Shown: one piece after another, positions 21,840 to 29,993 of the stretch
Layout: each line of letters begins with the position of its first letter
How positions within the stretch are numbered: the stretch's first letter is position 1
Origin: a virus
Strand: one strand, 5' to 3'
Virus record (IMG/VR): IMGVR_UViG_3300043778_000063
Location: 1-64,000 of that record
Length of the DNA: 64,000 nucleotides
Made by a program: the position numbers and the translations under genes
Notes under the pieces: generated by a model
What the model was told of the DNA's origin: nothing
Database searches by the model: none
The model's input: the letters and a program-made list of their open reading frames with translations, nothing else

Positions 21840-21974
21840 ATGGACAGCAATATTTTGAATAATTTAGAGGCCGTGCAGAAGTTTTGCTTCCGCGCGGCCC
21901 TTTACTTTTTGGCGCTCGGCGCCACCGTCACGGCCCTCGCCGTTTGCGGCGCGATGTACGTCGGCCTGATCTGA
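21840..21974 (+). CDS. 44-residue membrane peptide, first early gene
   Basis: ATG at 21840, preceded by AAAGGGGCGATTGAG. Residues about 20-40 form one transmembrane helix (ALYFLALGATVTALAVCGAM). Its stop is joined to the next ATG as TGATG. Possibly an early host-membrane effector; no family recognised. Confidence 0.55.
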   Translation: MDSNILNNLEAVQKFCFRAALYFLALGATVTALAVCGAMYVGLI

Positions 21975-22174
21975 TGCCGTATGTATATTGCAACCAACTG
22001 ATGGCCGACGATAGCGTGACACCGAGACGCGTGCTTGGGACTTTCAGCAGCCATTGGGCTGCATGCGCGGCGATGATCCGATTGAGCGATCCGGACTTCA
22101 AATCGCTCGGCGGCGACAAGCCGGAAGATCTCGCCACCGAATCGAAAATCCACCATATCGTCGGCCTGATCTGA
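21974..22174 (+). CDS. Small hypothetical protein
   Basis: 66 residues from the ATG at 21974. SSHWAACAAMIRLSDPDFKS is the most ordered part. It ends HIVGLI, like the preceding peptide (YVGLI), because both genes end in the same 16-base sequence. Confidence 0.55.
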   Translation: MPYVYCNQLMADDSVTPRRVLGTFSSHWAACAAMIRLSDPDFKSLGGDKPEDLATESKIHHIVGLI

Positions 22175-22181
22175 GGATCCC

Positions 22182-22802
22182 ATGACGACCGCCAAAAAGG
22201 ATCGATTCGCCAAGTTCAAGGAATGGATCGTCGCGCGCGGTGCGGAACTGATGGCCCCGACCAATGAGTGGGAAGCCGTCCGATTCCGCGGAGAGGGACG
22301 CACATCAATCATCTATGTGAGCAAGGCCGGCAATATCACATTCACCGGCGAAGCCCGTGCGGCATGGGATGCTTTCGAGGCCGGTGGCCATTATCGCTTC
22401 GCTCCACGCGCGCGCCGTGATCGTTTTGCCGCTCGCGCTTCAGTGGTCACACTGACGCTACTGGATCGTGACGGGCCGCGCTGCTTCTATTGCGCGGTCG
22501 ATTTCTCGGATGATGTCAAACCGACGAAGGAACATCTCGTTCCGATCACCGCTGGCGGTCCGGATCATCTTGGAAATCTATTTCTCGCTTGCGAGCCTTG
22601 CAATCGCGATGTCGGGCACCGCTCGGCGGCGGAGAAGATTCGTTACCGCGATTTGAAACGGCGCGGTGCCGGAACGGCTCTGTTGATCGACATCCGGCCA
22701 ATTCTTTGCGAACTCAACGGCGCGACGCCGACCGAGCTCATCGGCCGACTCGATGCCATCATCCACCACCAACCAAAGGACAACTCCGATGCCACTCCCT
22801 GA
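22182..22802 (+). CDS. HNH endonuclease
   Basis: 206 residues. The HNH core is CFYCAVDF (101-108), TKEHLVPITAGGPDHLGN (115-132) and LACEPCNRDVGH (135-146): two CxxC pairs and the His-Asn-His centre. A ~70-residue N-terminal domain (WEAVRFRGEGRTSIIYVS...) is separate and may bind DNA. Early position suggests host-DNA or recombination-related cutting, or a homing nuclease. Confidence 0.85.
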   Translation: MTTAKKDRFAKFKEWIVARGAELMAPTNEWEAVRFRGEGRTSIIYVSKAGNITFTGEARAAWDAFEAGGHYRFAPRARRDRFAARASVVTLTLLDRDGPRCFYCAVDFSDDVKPTKEHLVPITAGGPDHLGNLFLACEPCNRDVGHRSAAEKIRYRDLKRRGAGTALLIDIRPILCELNGATPTELIGRLDAIIHHQPKDNSDATP

Positions 22803-23286
22803 AGGCTACCTTCCACGTCAGGACGACGAACTGCTGATCCGAGTCAAAGTCTCATACGATTGTGATGATGGCGAAAGCGATGTGCACATCCGACTTGTCG
22901 GCGCCGAGCACAAGACCGCAGTCCTCGGTCTGAGTAGCATCCACGCGCTGCATCTTCGTAATTGGCGGATCGGCGATACCATTTCCTATCCCTCCCTGTT
23001 CGAAGGCCCCGCCGAAGTGCTCGCGATCGACGGCCACGAAGTTTGGGTCCGCGACACCGAGAACCAGCGATGGACCATCGAGGCGAACGAGCTTGAAGCA
23101 TACGTCGAGCCCGCGCCGGACGCGCTCACCGTCACCCCCATCTCGGGTGAAGTGAAGATCGGAGACACGATCACCGGCGCCGGGAATCCATACTATCCCG
23201 ACGACGGCAAGATCGTCGCTGTCCTGCCGCCGTCCCCGCCCGCCGTCGATGCCGCTTCGATCGGCGACGATGACATGCCGATCTGA
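22789..23286 (+). CDS. Hypothetical beta-rich protein
   Basis: 165 residues from the ATG at 22789, chosen for the AAAGGAC upstream. Two repeat-like beta segments (NWRIGDTISYP and EVKIGDTITGAG, each followed by a VLxIDG/IVAVLP strand) look like tandem small barrels. No family recognised. Confidence 0.6.
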   Translation: MPLPEGYLPRQDDELLIRVKVSYDCDDGESDVHIRLVGAEHKTAVLGLSSIHALHLRNWRIGDTISYPSLFEGPAEVLAIDGHEVWVRDTENQRWTIEANELEAYVEPAPDALTVTPISGEVKIGDTITGAGNPYYPDDGKIVAVLPPSPPAVDAASIGDDDMPI

Positions 23287-23327
23287 CGAATCGGATCCGA
23301 TCGCAACCAACCCAGAAGGAATCTCTG

Positions 23328-24218
23328 ATGTCTGATCTAAACCCACGCGCCGGGATCGGCGACAACGTCCAATCAATCGATTGGGCCGGGACGGAAACCG
23401 CCCGCCTGCAACTCGACTATGCGTACATCGGCAAATCGGTCGAGGAATTGCTTTCCGAGGCTGCCAAGTTCGAAGTCGTTACCGACGACGACGACAAGGG
23501 CAAGGTCACCAGCCTAATCAAGCGCATCCGCGATGAGGCCAAGCGAATCAATGGCCTGCACGAAATCGAGAAGGCTCCCCACTTCCGCCGCGGCCAGGCC
23601 GTCGACCAGTTTTTCTTCGGCGCCGAGGACAAGCTCCTGAAGCGGGACAAGAAAGCGAAGGATGGTGCGGCCGACCGACTGGGATCGATCCTGACTGCCT
23701 ATGATGTCCGCAAACTCGCCGAGGAGCAGGAGCGACGCCGCAAGGAAGCCGCTGAGGCCGCCAGGATCGCCTATGCCGCCGAGCAAGAGCGCCTCCGGCT
23801 CGAGCGGGAGGCCGAGGAAGCCAGATTGGCCGCCGAGCGCGCAAGGAAGCCGGAGACCACAGCGGCGAAGGCTGAGATTGCGGAGCAGAAGGCGGATGAG
23901 GCCAGCGCTGCGCGGGTCGATGAGGCCGTCGCAACTGCCGCCGCCGAGGAAGCCTATGTAGCAACACTGGCGCGGCCAGCCGACATCATGCGAGCTCGCG
24001 GCGATGACGGAACCCTGTCGACCATGGGGACCGAGAAGTTCGCGGAAGTCACCGATCGGACCAAGATCGATTTGGAAAAGCTCCGGTCCTACCTGCCGAT
24101 CGCAGCGATCGAGACCGCGCTCCGGAAATACGCCGAATCGGTCGGCTACAGCAACGATGCCTCGGTTCAGATCGCAGGCGCGCGATTCGGCAAGAAGCCT
24201 AAGTCTAAGGTGTATTGA
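23328..24218 (+). CDS. Coiled-coil protein of the recombination operon
   Basis: 296 residues. The N-terminus contains an IGDN motif and a conserved helical region (EIEKAPHFRRGQAVDQFFFG), then an uninterrupted charged coiled coil from about 125 to 215, then a folded C-terminal domain (LRSYLPIAAIETALRKYAES). Proteins of this build often precede ERF/RecT genes in phages; the activity is not known to me. Confidence 0.7.
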   Translation: MSDLNPRAGIGDNVQSIDWAGTETARLQLDYAYIGKSVEELLSEAAKFEVVTDDDDKGKVTSLIKRIRDEAKRINGLHEIEKAPHFRRGQAVDQFFFGAEDKLLKRDKKAKDGAADRLGSILTAYDVRKLAEEQERRRKEAAEAARIAYAAEQERLRLEREAEEARLAAERARKPETTAAKAEIAEQKADEASAARVDEAVATAAAEEAYVATLARPADIMRARGDDGTLSTMGTEKFAEVTDRTKIDLEKLRSYLPIAAIETALRKYAESVGYSNDASVQIAGARFGKKPKSKVY

Positions 24219-24219
24219 G

Positions 24220-24558
24220 ATGGTCCGCACCGGATGGATTGGCGATCGGAACTGCAGCGGCTGCCGCTATTGGTCCGAGATGATCGCGATGGTTCAGGCC
24301 GGCGAAGTCGTCGCAATGTGCCTCGGAACCGACGCCCTGAAGGGCCGCTATACGACCGAGCGCCAGACCTGCGGGGCATTCGCTCGGAACACCCATGGCG
24401 CCGTGGACGATCCGCCCGACTATGGCGAAGAAGTCCGCGCGATGTACGCAGCGCAGGCCGCTGAGAAATACCCCAATGGCGCACCGAAATACGCCGCCGA
24501 TGGGACAATGCTGGACGACCGCGGCGCGCGGTCAATCTTCGACGATGTCGACCTTTGA
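24220..24558 (+). CDS. Small Cys-containing protein
   Basis: 112 residues, starting one base after the previous stop. RNCSGCRYWSEM, a later MCLG and QTCGAF give a four-Cys zinc-like arrangement in the first half. The second half is acidic and probably disordered. Unknown function. Confidence 0.65.
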   Translation: MVRTGWIGDRNCSGCRYWSEMIAMVQAGEVVAMCLGTDALKGRYTTERQTCGAFARNTHGAVDDPPDYGEEVRAMYAAQAAEKYPNGAPKYAADGTMLDDRGARSIFDDVDL

Positions 24559-24569
24559 GGAGAAAAGAC

Positions 24570-24902
24570 ATGATAATCATCATCAACCCAGGTACTGAAG
24601 CAAAATCTGGCGCCACCGAAGCGAACGCCATGATCATCTGCGATCGGATTTGCGATGACCTCGAAATCGATCGCGCAACTGTGTTTCGCCAATCGGCCGC
24701 AGACGATGTGGCCGGAGGATGGTTTGGGTTCTCGTTCGCGAAGCCAAATGGTGATCGGTTCGAAGTCGATATCCCAGGCGACGATCCCGACCAAGTGTGC
24801 GAGGGGCGGCCATTCAAATCTCGGCGTCTCTACGTCGATGGTTCAAGTTGGCTTTACGGCTACGCTTTGAACCGAATCGAAGAACGAACGAAGGGAGAAT
24901 AG
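24570..24902 (+). CDS. Hypothetical protein
   Basis: 110 residues from the ATG at 24570 (GGAGAAAAGAC upstream). Alpha/beta pattern: NAMIICDRICDDLEID, WFGFSFAKPNGDRFEVD, RLYVDGSSWLYGYAL. No family recognised. Confidence 0.6.
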   Translation: MIIIINPGTEAKSGATEANAMIICDRICDDLEIDRATVFRQSAADDVAGGWFGFSFAKPNGDRFEVDIPGDDPDQVCEGRPFKSRRLYVDGSSWLYGYALNRIEERTKGE

Positions 24903-24907
24903 GAGCC

Positions 24908-25099
24908 ATGAAGCAATATTCAATCGTAGGCCAGAAGCACCGCGGGCTTGACCCGTATCTGGCCGGCACGTTGCCGGGCGTTCCGGTCACCCTGGTTCGG
25001 GAGCCGATGAACCAATACGACCCCATCGCGGATCTTATGAAGCGCCTCAAGGTCGCGCTCGAAGCGTCCGCCGATTGGTGCGATCAGATCCCGTTCTGA
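24908..25099 (+). CDS. Shortened HIRAN-like domain protein
   Basis: 63 residues. YSIVGQKHRGLDPYLAGTLP then VPVTLVREPMNQYDP follows the HIRAN pattern (VGxxHR, then LVREPxNxYDPNA). Where the domain should continue with a strand of the xVxVG type, the sequence switches to an unrelated helix (ADLMKRLKVALEASADW). HIRAN domains recognise damaged DNA or 3' ends. TGATG-coupled to the ERF gene. Probably a truncated relic or a minimised form. Confidence 0.55.
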   Translation: MKQYSIVGQKHRGLDPYLAGTLPGVPVTLVREPMNQYDPIADLMKRLKVALEASADWCDQIPF

Positions 25100-26097
25100 T
25101 GGTCTCTCCGATGACATTCGGGCCAGCGATGGAGCGCCCGAGATGCGGTGATTGTTCCGAATTCCGAGATGGTTGGTATTGCACGATGAACTGCGGTCCA
25201 TCGGTGCCGATGAAGGGAAAAGAAATGGCCGCCGAGATGAAAGACGTCACGCCGACGAAAGAGCGCGTCAGAGTCCTGAATGCGACAGATGAGACGAGCC
25301 GCAAAAATCCAATTGCCATGCGATCGCAGCCAAAGAATGTGCTCGCGATCATTGCGGATGCGGCGGCTAATCCGGCCATCAATCCGGCCACGATGCGCGA
25401 GCTCCTCGATATGCAGAAGGAAATCGTGGCAGAACAGGCGAGGCTCGCCTACACCGAGGCGAAGTTGGCCCTGAAGCGAAAGCTTCCCGTCATCAACAAG
25501 GATGGTCGAATCGAATTCAAGGACAAGGGCGCCGGCAAAGCCACGCTCCGATTCGCCAGCTTCGAAAATATAAACGAGATCATCGGGCCGCTGCTCGACG
25601 AGTTCGGATTTGATCTTTGGTTCTCCTCTGAACCCGGGCTGGCCGGAATGATAAACGTGATCGGGCATCTCGATCACAAAAGAGGTCATACCCGCGAGAC
25701 GACGTTTCCGATGCCTCACGACGCCTCAGGAGGCAAGAGCGGTGCCCAGGGTTGGGCAAGCGCATTCTCTTTCGGCAAGCGCATCACAACAATCGGGCTT
25801 CTCAATATCCAGACGCGGGCGATGGAGGATCGCGATCGGGATGGCAGCGAGAAGAATCTGAAGCGCGCCAAGGGCGGCGGCCTGGCTGAGGTCCCCGACG
25901 AGGTCCCAACGATCACGGCTGCGCAAAAGGAAACGCTGCTGGAAAAGATCAATTGGTGCGGCGTCTCCCTCGCCAAATTCCACGAGCACTACGGCATCGA
26001 GAAGACCGCAGACCTCCCCGCGAATCTCTTCGATGCTGCGGTGAAGGCCTGCGAAGATTTCCACGCGAACAAGCAGGCTAAGGAACGTCATGGCTAA
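25099..26097 (+). CDS. erf: ERF-family single-strand annealing protein
   Basis: 332 residues from the ATG at 25099; an ATG at 25225 with a better ribosome-binding site gives 290 residues. ERF proteins anneal single-stranded DNA in phage recombination. The core runs ARLAYTEAKLALKRKLPVIN, then FASFENINEIIGPLLDEFGF, then GAQGWASAFSFGKRITTIGL. The first ~40 residues of the long form carry four Cys (RCGDCSEFRDGWYCTMNCG) and may be a separate small zinc module. Followed at once by its exonuclease partner. Confidence 0.85.
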   Translation: MVSPMTFGPAMERPRCGDCSEFRDGWYCTMNCGPSVPMKGKEMAAEMKDVTPTKERVRVLNATDETSRKNPIAMRSQPKNVLAIIADAAANPAINPATMRELLDMQKEIVAEQARLAYTEAKLALKRKLPVINKDGRIEFKDKGAGKATLRFASFENINEIIGPLLDEFGFDLWFSSEPGLAGMINVIGHLDHKRGHTRETTFPMPHDASGGKSGAQGWASAFSFGKRITTIGLLNIQTRAMEDRDRDGSEKNLKRAKGGGLAEVPDEVPTITAAQKETLLEKINWCGVSLAKFHEHYGIEKTADLPANLFDAAVKACEDFHANKQAKERHG

Positions 26098-26767
26098 GAA
26101 AGCAACCGTCGCCATTCCGGCCGCGCCGAAGAGCCAGTTGGTAATCGTCGACGTGGCCCAAGGGAGTCAGGAGTGGTTCGAGGCGCGCCTTGGCATGCCA
26201 TCGGCGTCAAATTTCGGCATCGTGATGGCGAGCGGCCGCGATGGCGACAAATCTCTGACGCGAACCGAATATCTCTATCGGATCGCTGGCGAGATCATCA
26301 CCGGTCGCCCGGCTGAGGAGACGTTCAAGTCACGCGCCATGGAGCGCGGTAAGGAAATGGAGCCAGAAGCGATCGCCGATTATGAGATGCGCCATGGCGT
26401 CTCGGTACGTCGCGTTGGTCTGGGCATTAATTTCTCTGGTTTGAAACGGTGCTGCGCCAGCCCAGATGGAATCGTCGGTTTCGATGGTGGCCTCGAGACA
26501 AAGACGATGCGACCTGATCTGATGATTCCACTCCTTGAACGCGGTGCAAGAATGCCGTCGGAGCATAAGGCCCAGGTCATGGGAAACATGCTCGTCTTCG
26601 AGAAGGATTTCTGGGATTTCAAGATCTTCTACCCGAGGATGCCTGACTTCACGGTTCGCGTCTATCGAGATGATTCTTACATCAAGGAGATGCACAACCA
26701 GATCGAAATCTTCAATCACGAAACGAAGCGCCTGGTCGAGAAGCTTCGCAGCATGGGAGCATCATAA
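26090..26767 (+). CDS. YqaJ/lambda-type exonuclease
   Basis: 225 residues, overlapping the ERF gene by 8 bases. It degrades one strand of duplex DNA so the annealing protein can act. QGSQEWFEARLGMPSAS opens the domain; AMERGKEMEPEAIADYE is the helix with a conserved Glu; the PD-(D/E)XK site is CASPDGIVGF and LETKTM (Asp126, Glu136, Lys138); EHKAQVMGNMLV follows as in the family. Confidence 0.9.
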   Translation: MAKKATVAIPAAPKSQLVIVDVAQGSQEWFEARLGMPSASNFGIVMASGRDGDKSLTRTEYLYRIAGEIITGRPAEETFKSRAMERGKEMEPEAIADYEMRHGVSVRRVGLGINFSGLKRCCASPDGIVGFDGGLETKTMRPDLMIPLLERGARMPSEHKAQVMGNMLVFEKDFWDFKIFYPRMPDFTVRVYRDDSYIKEMHNQIEIFNHETKRLVEKLRSMGAS

Positions 26768-27036
26768 TGGGTATGTTCAATCCGGATAAGGACGAGGAAA
26801 AATCCTTCGGCCCTCTGCCACAACCGCGGCAAATTGGAGACGGCGGCCCTGCGTTTCCGAGCGGAGATGGTCAAGCCGGCGGAGGACCGAATCACTACTA
26901 TGGCATGAGGCTTCGTGACTGGTTCGCTGGCCAGGTCCTCGCCGGATCGGCCCGCCAGTTCGACAAGCCGTCCGGCGCCGCGAAATGGGCCTATGACGTC
27001 GCAGAGGCGATGCTGAAAGAGCGGGAACGGACCTGA
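26767..27036 (+). CDS. Small conserved phage protein
   Basis: 89 residues. DGGPAFPSG and YYGMRLRDWFAGQVLAG match a motif common to accessory proteins near phage recombination genes (GGPAFP ... GMxLRDWFA). Function unknown. Confidence 0.65.
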   Translation: MGMFNPDKDEEKSFGPLPQPRQIGDGGPAFPSGDGQAGGGPNHYYGMRLRDWFAGQVLAGSARQFDKPSGAAKWAYDVAEAMLKERERT

Positions 27037-27584
27037 TGCCGGCCGGCAAACCACGCAGCGCGAAGCTCCGACCAATCATCTGTATTTGGGACGGTCAGCA
27101 TATGATCCCCCTTCCCCGGTTCGATCGGCTTTGCGCTGCGCAGTTTGTCGTCAACGAAGAATACCCTCTGATGCTGGTCGAGAATCGTTCGCTGGCATCG
27201 CACAACCATTATTTCGCGGCATTGACCGAGGCCTTCGAAAATTTGGCTGAAGAGTACGCCCAGGAATTCGATTCGGTGGAGCATCTTCGCGCGTGGTGTC
27301 TCTGCATGGAGGGGTTTTGCACCCAGACACGATACGAACTCAATACGGCCGCCGATGCCAGGGTGCTACGAGACGTGCTGAAGGTGCAGGACAAGGCCAC
27401 GATTGTGAAGATAAACGGGTCGGTCGCGATCGTCTACACGCCAGAGTCTCAGGCGATGTATGGCCCGAACAGAATGCATAAGGACAGGTTCCAGGCTAGT
27501 AAGGATGCAGTCCTCGCTCGAGCTGCATCGATGGCGCGGACCACGCCGGCGGAACTGAAGAAGAACGCGGGGCAATCAGCATGA
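27036..27584 (+). CDS. Conserved hypothetical protein
   Basis: 182 residues from the ATG at 27036 (TGATG). Contains NHYFAALTEAFENLAEEY and SVEHLRAWCLCMEGFC, a pattern I have seen in phage recombination operons; the C-terminal part is helical and ends in a basic tail. No activity assigned. Confidence 0.65.
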   Translation: MPAGKPRSAKLRPIICIWDGQHMIPLPRFDRLCAAQFVVNEEYPLMLVENRSLASHNHYFAALTEAFENLAEEYAQEFDSVEHLRAWCLCMEGFCTQTRYELNTAADARVLRDVLKVQDKATIVKINGSVAIVYTPESQAMYGPNRMHKDRFQASKDAVLARAASMARTTPAELKKNAGQSA

Positions 27585-27907
27585 GCCTGAACGTATCGAC
27601 ACTGGCGCAGCAGATCGAGGCGATCGAGCAAGTCATCATCGCGCACCGGAGGCGAGGAGAGCCGGCCGGCAATGCGGAGATGTTCGAAGCGCTCACGGCG
27701 ATTGCTGCGGATCTGCGGGCAAGGTCGAAGCTCCCGAACAGCGCCGCACTCACCGAGCTTGAAAAGGTCATGTTTCGGATGAAGGCGGCCAAGACCTCGC
27801 ACGGCTGGTACGACGAAGGCAAGATGATTGCGGTCGCGAATGTAGTGGTCGCCAACTGGCACACGATCAGGCAGGCGCTGGAGAGATTCTCGGAGACGGA
27901 GACATGA
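27581..27907 (+). CDS. Small helical protein
   Basis: 108 residues, almost all helix (STLAQQIEAIEQVIIAHRRR, then a long C-terminal helix). ATGA-coupled on both sides. Unknown function. Confidence 0.55.
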   Translation: MSLNVSTLAQQIEAIEQVIIAHRRRGEPAGNAEMFEALTAIAADLRARSKLPNSAALTELEKVMFRMKAAKTSHGWYDEGKMIAVANVVVANWHTIRQALERFSETET

Positions 27908-28086
27908 AGGATTACAACGGAAGGGAAATAAAAATCGGAGATCGGGTTTGCTGGGCCTCTGATCAATTGCGAGGATGGAAGCTTGGAGTCGTCGTCCAAA
28001 TCGTCGACGACAAAATGGTTACTCTGTCTGGCCCGTTCTGGAGGTCGGCCCGAGGTTTCGACTTAGTAGTCGAATCCGAATCATGA
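27904..28086 (+). CDS. Small SH3-like protein
   Basis: 60 residues. REIKIGDRVCWAS, WKLGVVVQIVDD and KMVTLSGPFW read as three strands of a small barrel with a KIGDRV opening, as in many nucleic-acid-binding KOW/SH3-like proteins. Confidence 0.55.
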   Translation: MKDYNGREIKIGDRVCWASDQLRGWKLGVVVQIVDDKMVTLSGPFWRSARGFDLVVESES

Positions 28087-28379
28087 GCGACCCGCACGAA
28101 TACGACGACGATCTTGACGACAGCGAGTGCTGGAATTGCGGCGGCGTCGGCCGGGTGAATGATTGCATCGACGGGTGCTGCGTTGATCAGGATGATCCGT
28201 GGTGCCCATACTGCTCGAAGCGCTGCGATATCTGCAATCCGAAACGGAAAGAGGAGAAGACCGATGTCGCATGTTACGGGTCCGAAGGAGATGCAGCGCA
28301 GACAAATGCGGGAGGACCGCCACGCCAAGAAGAGCGGCAAGAAGCCCTCGACTTCGGACCTCAGAGCCCAGATTGCTAA
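28083..28379 (+). CDS. Cys-rich zinc-finger-like protein
   Basis: 98 residues from the ATG at 28083. SECWNCGGVGRVNDCIDGCC then WCPYCSKRCDICNP gives ten Cys within 45 residues, like the DnaJ-type zinc fingers of small phage proteins. The last ~40 residues overlap the next gene and may not be conserved. Confidence 0.65.
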   Translation: MSDPHEYDDDLDDSECWNCGGVGRVNDCIDGCCVDQDDPWCPYCSKRCDICNPKRKEEKTDVACYGSEGDAAQTNAGGPPRQEERQEALDFGPQSPDC

Positions 28380-28425
28380 GACGCAAGGGGCGAAGAAAAT
28401 CAGGTCCGGCGGAAGGAAGAAATGA
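28264..28425 (+). CDS. 53-residue basic peptide
   Basis: The ATG at 28264 has GAGGAGAAGACC directly before it. The peptide (MSHVTGPKEMQRRQMREDRH...) is Lys/Arg-rich and ends GGRKK. It lies inside the 3' part of the Cys-rich gene in another frame and is coupled to the next gene. Likely nucleic-acid-binding. Confidence 0.5.
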   Translation: MSHVTGPKEMQRRQMREDRHAKKSGKKPSTSDLRAQIAKTQGAKKIRSGGRKK

Positions 28426-28898
28426 TGAAGCGCGAGCGCCCGCCAATGCCGCCTGTTGCTATATGCGCAATCGTCGCAGAACGGCAATTCCTTGCGATGA
28501 ATCCATCTGTCGGAGAGATCTATGCTCTTCTCAAGAAGGATTGGAGTACGACGCGCCGCTTGCAATGGATGCTGAGCCGGATATTCGAGGATGGCGAGAA
28601 CGTCACGCCGCATGCTCTTGATCACGATCCTGCTCTGATCCTGCGGCCCTACAATTCCCGCATCAGGGACGTCGCCGCGCGCTACACGCCGCACGCTCAT
28701 TCCGCAGATCATCTGATCTACCGTGCGAAGGATGAACACCAGCAGAAGACCACCGGGCGACGCCCGGGCGCCGAGCGAACAATCACGACAAAGGGCAGCG
28801 ATATCGGGATCAAAACCAAGTTCGCCCGGCTGGAACGCGGCCCGAGGCGTAAGGCGAAGATACCAAGCCATCCATTCCCGAAGAGGGCAAAGCGATGA
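28422..28898 (+). CDS. Hypothetical protein
   Basis: 158 residues. AICAIVAERQFLAMNPSVGE then a helical centre; the last 50 residues are basic and disordered. ATGA-type coupling on both sides. No family recognised. Confidence 0.55.
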   Translation: MMKRERPPMPPVAICAIVAERQFLAMNPSVGEIYALLKKDWSTTRRLQWMLSRIFEDGENVTPHALDHDPALILRPYNSRIRDVAARYTPHAHSADHLIYRAKDEHQQKTTGRRPGAERTITTKGSDIGIKTKFARLERGPRRKAKIPSHPFPKRAKR

Positions 28899-29104
28899 CG
28901 ACGCGAACCGCAGTCCTGATCGACGAGCGCGACCGCCGAGTCGGGAAGGTCCAGGTCCCCGAGATCTGTTTCGTGATCCAGCACAATGGATGCACGTTCG
29001 TCCGGACGGAGAAGACGGTTCGGCTGCACCACTCGCATCGCGCATTCGCGGTGGTGTTTGATCAGACGGAAATTTTCATCCGCGAGCGGCTGGAGGCGAT
29101 ATGA
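28895..29104 (+). CDS. Small beta-rich protein
   Basis: 69 residues. Alternating strands (TAVLIDERDRRVGKVQV, then ICFVIQHNGCTFVRT, then RAFAVVFDQTEIFIRE). Unknown function. Confidence 0.55.
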   Translation: MTTRTAVLIDERDRRVGKVQVPEICFVIQHNGCTFVRTEKTVRLHHSHRAFAVVFDQTEIFIRERLEAI

Positions 29105-29760
29105 CCGAGCAGCTCGGGCTATTCGCCGGCGCTGTCGAGCCCCGCCAGCATCCTCGACCGTCGGAGCCGATCATTCGTTCGGCCGACATCGAAGGGCCGT
29201 ACCGCTGGTCGATGACGCGCGCCTGGGGCGCTGGCCCGCATGTCCTATGGGGATTGCTCAACCCGTCTGACGCTGACGGCAGGCGAGACGATCCGACGAC
29301 GCTTCGCATGATGCAGTTCAGCTATTCATGGGGCTTCGGGTCAATGACGGTCGTCAACGTCTATCCGTTCATTTCGTCCACGCCGAAGGAAATGATCGCT
29401 TGGCGGCACACGTTCGATCACAAGACGCACGAAGCACTCGGGATGCCACTGTGGGAAACCGGCATCGACCGCGGAAGTTGGTCCGCCTTCCTGCATAATC
29501 AGCGGATCATTTCCGGGCTGATCACCGAGGAAACTACCTGCGTCGCCGCTTGGGGTCTCGGCCCCGACCCGATCGACCTGCAGAACTTCCTGGTCGGCGT
29601 CTGCATGCGCGTTCAGGACACCGAGTATGGCTGCGTTCCGATCCCGCCGACGTGGCATTGCATCGGAACGACATCCGATGGAAGCCCGATCCACCCTCTC
29701 GCGCGCGGACGCAACCGCGTCCCCGAAGGAACCGAATTGCGGAAATGGAAGAGGACGTGA
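29101..29760 (+). CDS. DUF1643-family protein
   Basis: 219 residues. The domain has YRWSMTRAWGAGPHVLWGLL NPSDADGRRDDPTT (about residues 38-71) and FGSMTVVNVYPFISSTPKEM (about 81-100), the defining blocks of DUF1643, and a C-terminal GRNRVPEGTELRKW. The family is widespread in phages and genomic islands; no activity is known to me. Confidence 0.85.
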   Translation: MTEQLGLFAGAVEPRQHPRPSEPIIRSADIEGPYRWSMTRAWGAGPHVLWGLLNPSDADGRRDDPTTLRMMQFSYSWGFGSMTVVNVYPFISSTPKEMIAWRHTFDHKTHEALGMPLWETGIDRGSWSAFLHNQRIISGLITEETTCVAAWGLGPDPIDLQNFLVGVCMRVQDTEYGCVPIPPTWHCIGTTSDGSPIHPLARGRNRVPEGTELRKWKRT

Positions 29761-29993
29761 TGGACGGAATCGAAATCGGAGAACGGTGGCGACATCGCAA
29801 ACGCGGTATCGTTTACGAGATCATCGCTACCAGTGCGAACCTGCAGTGCTCGGCCGCACCGGAGTTCGAAGCAATGTTCGATGATGACCATTTCATCGTC
29901 TACAAAAGCGTCAGAACCGGAGCATTTTGGATTCGTCCTGCTCCAGAATTTTTGGATGGTCGGTTTGAGAAGGTAGAACAGGAAGAATCATGA
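29760..29993 (+). CDS. DUF1653-like small protein
   Basis: 77 residues from the ATG at 29760 (TGATG). GERWRHRKRGIVYEIIATS at the start and FWIRPAPEFLDGRFE at the end match the shape of DUF1653 (YxHxKxxxYxVI ... WVRPxxxFxxxF). Small beta barrel, function unknown. Confidence 0.65.
   Translation: MDGIEIGERWRHRKRGIVYEIIATSANLQCSAAPEFEAMFDDDHFIVYKSVRTGAFWIRPAPEFLDGRFEKVEQEES

Noticed and set aside
21751-21840. Attachment site or replication origin in the divergent control region
   Set aside because: Only short inverted repeats fitting promoters/operators are seen; no iterons, no integrase nearby.
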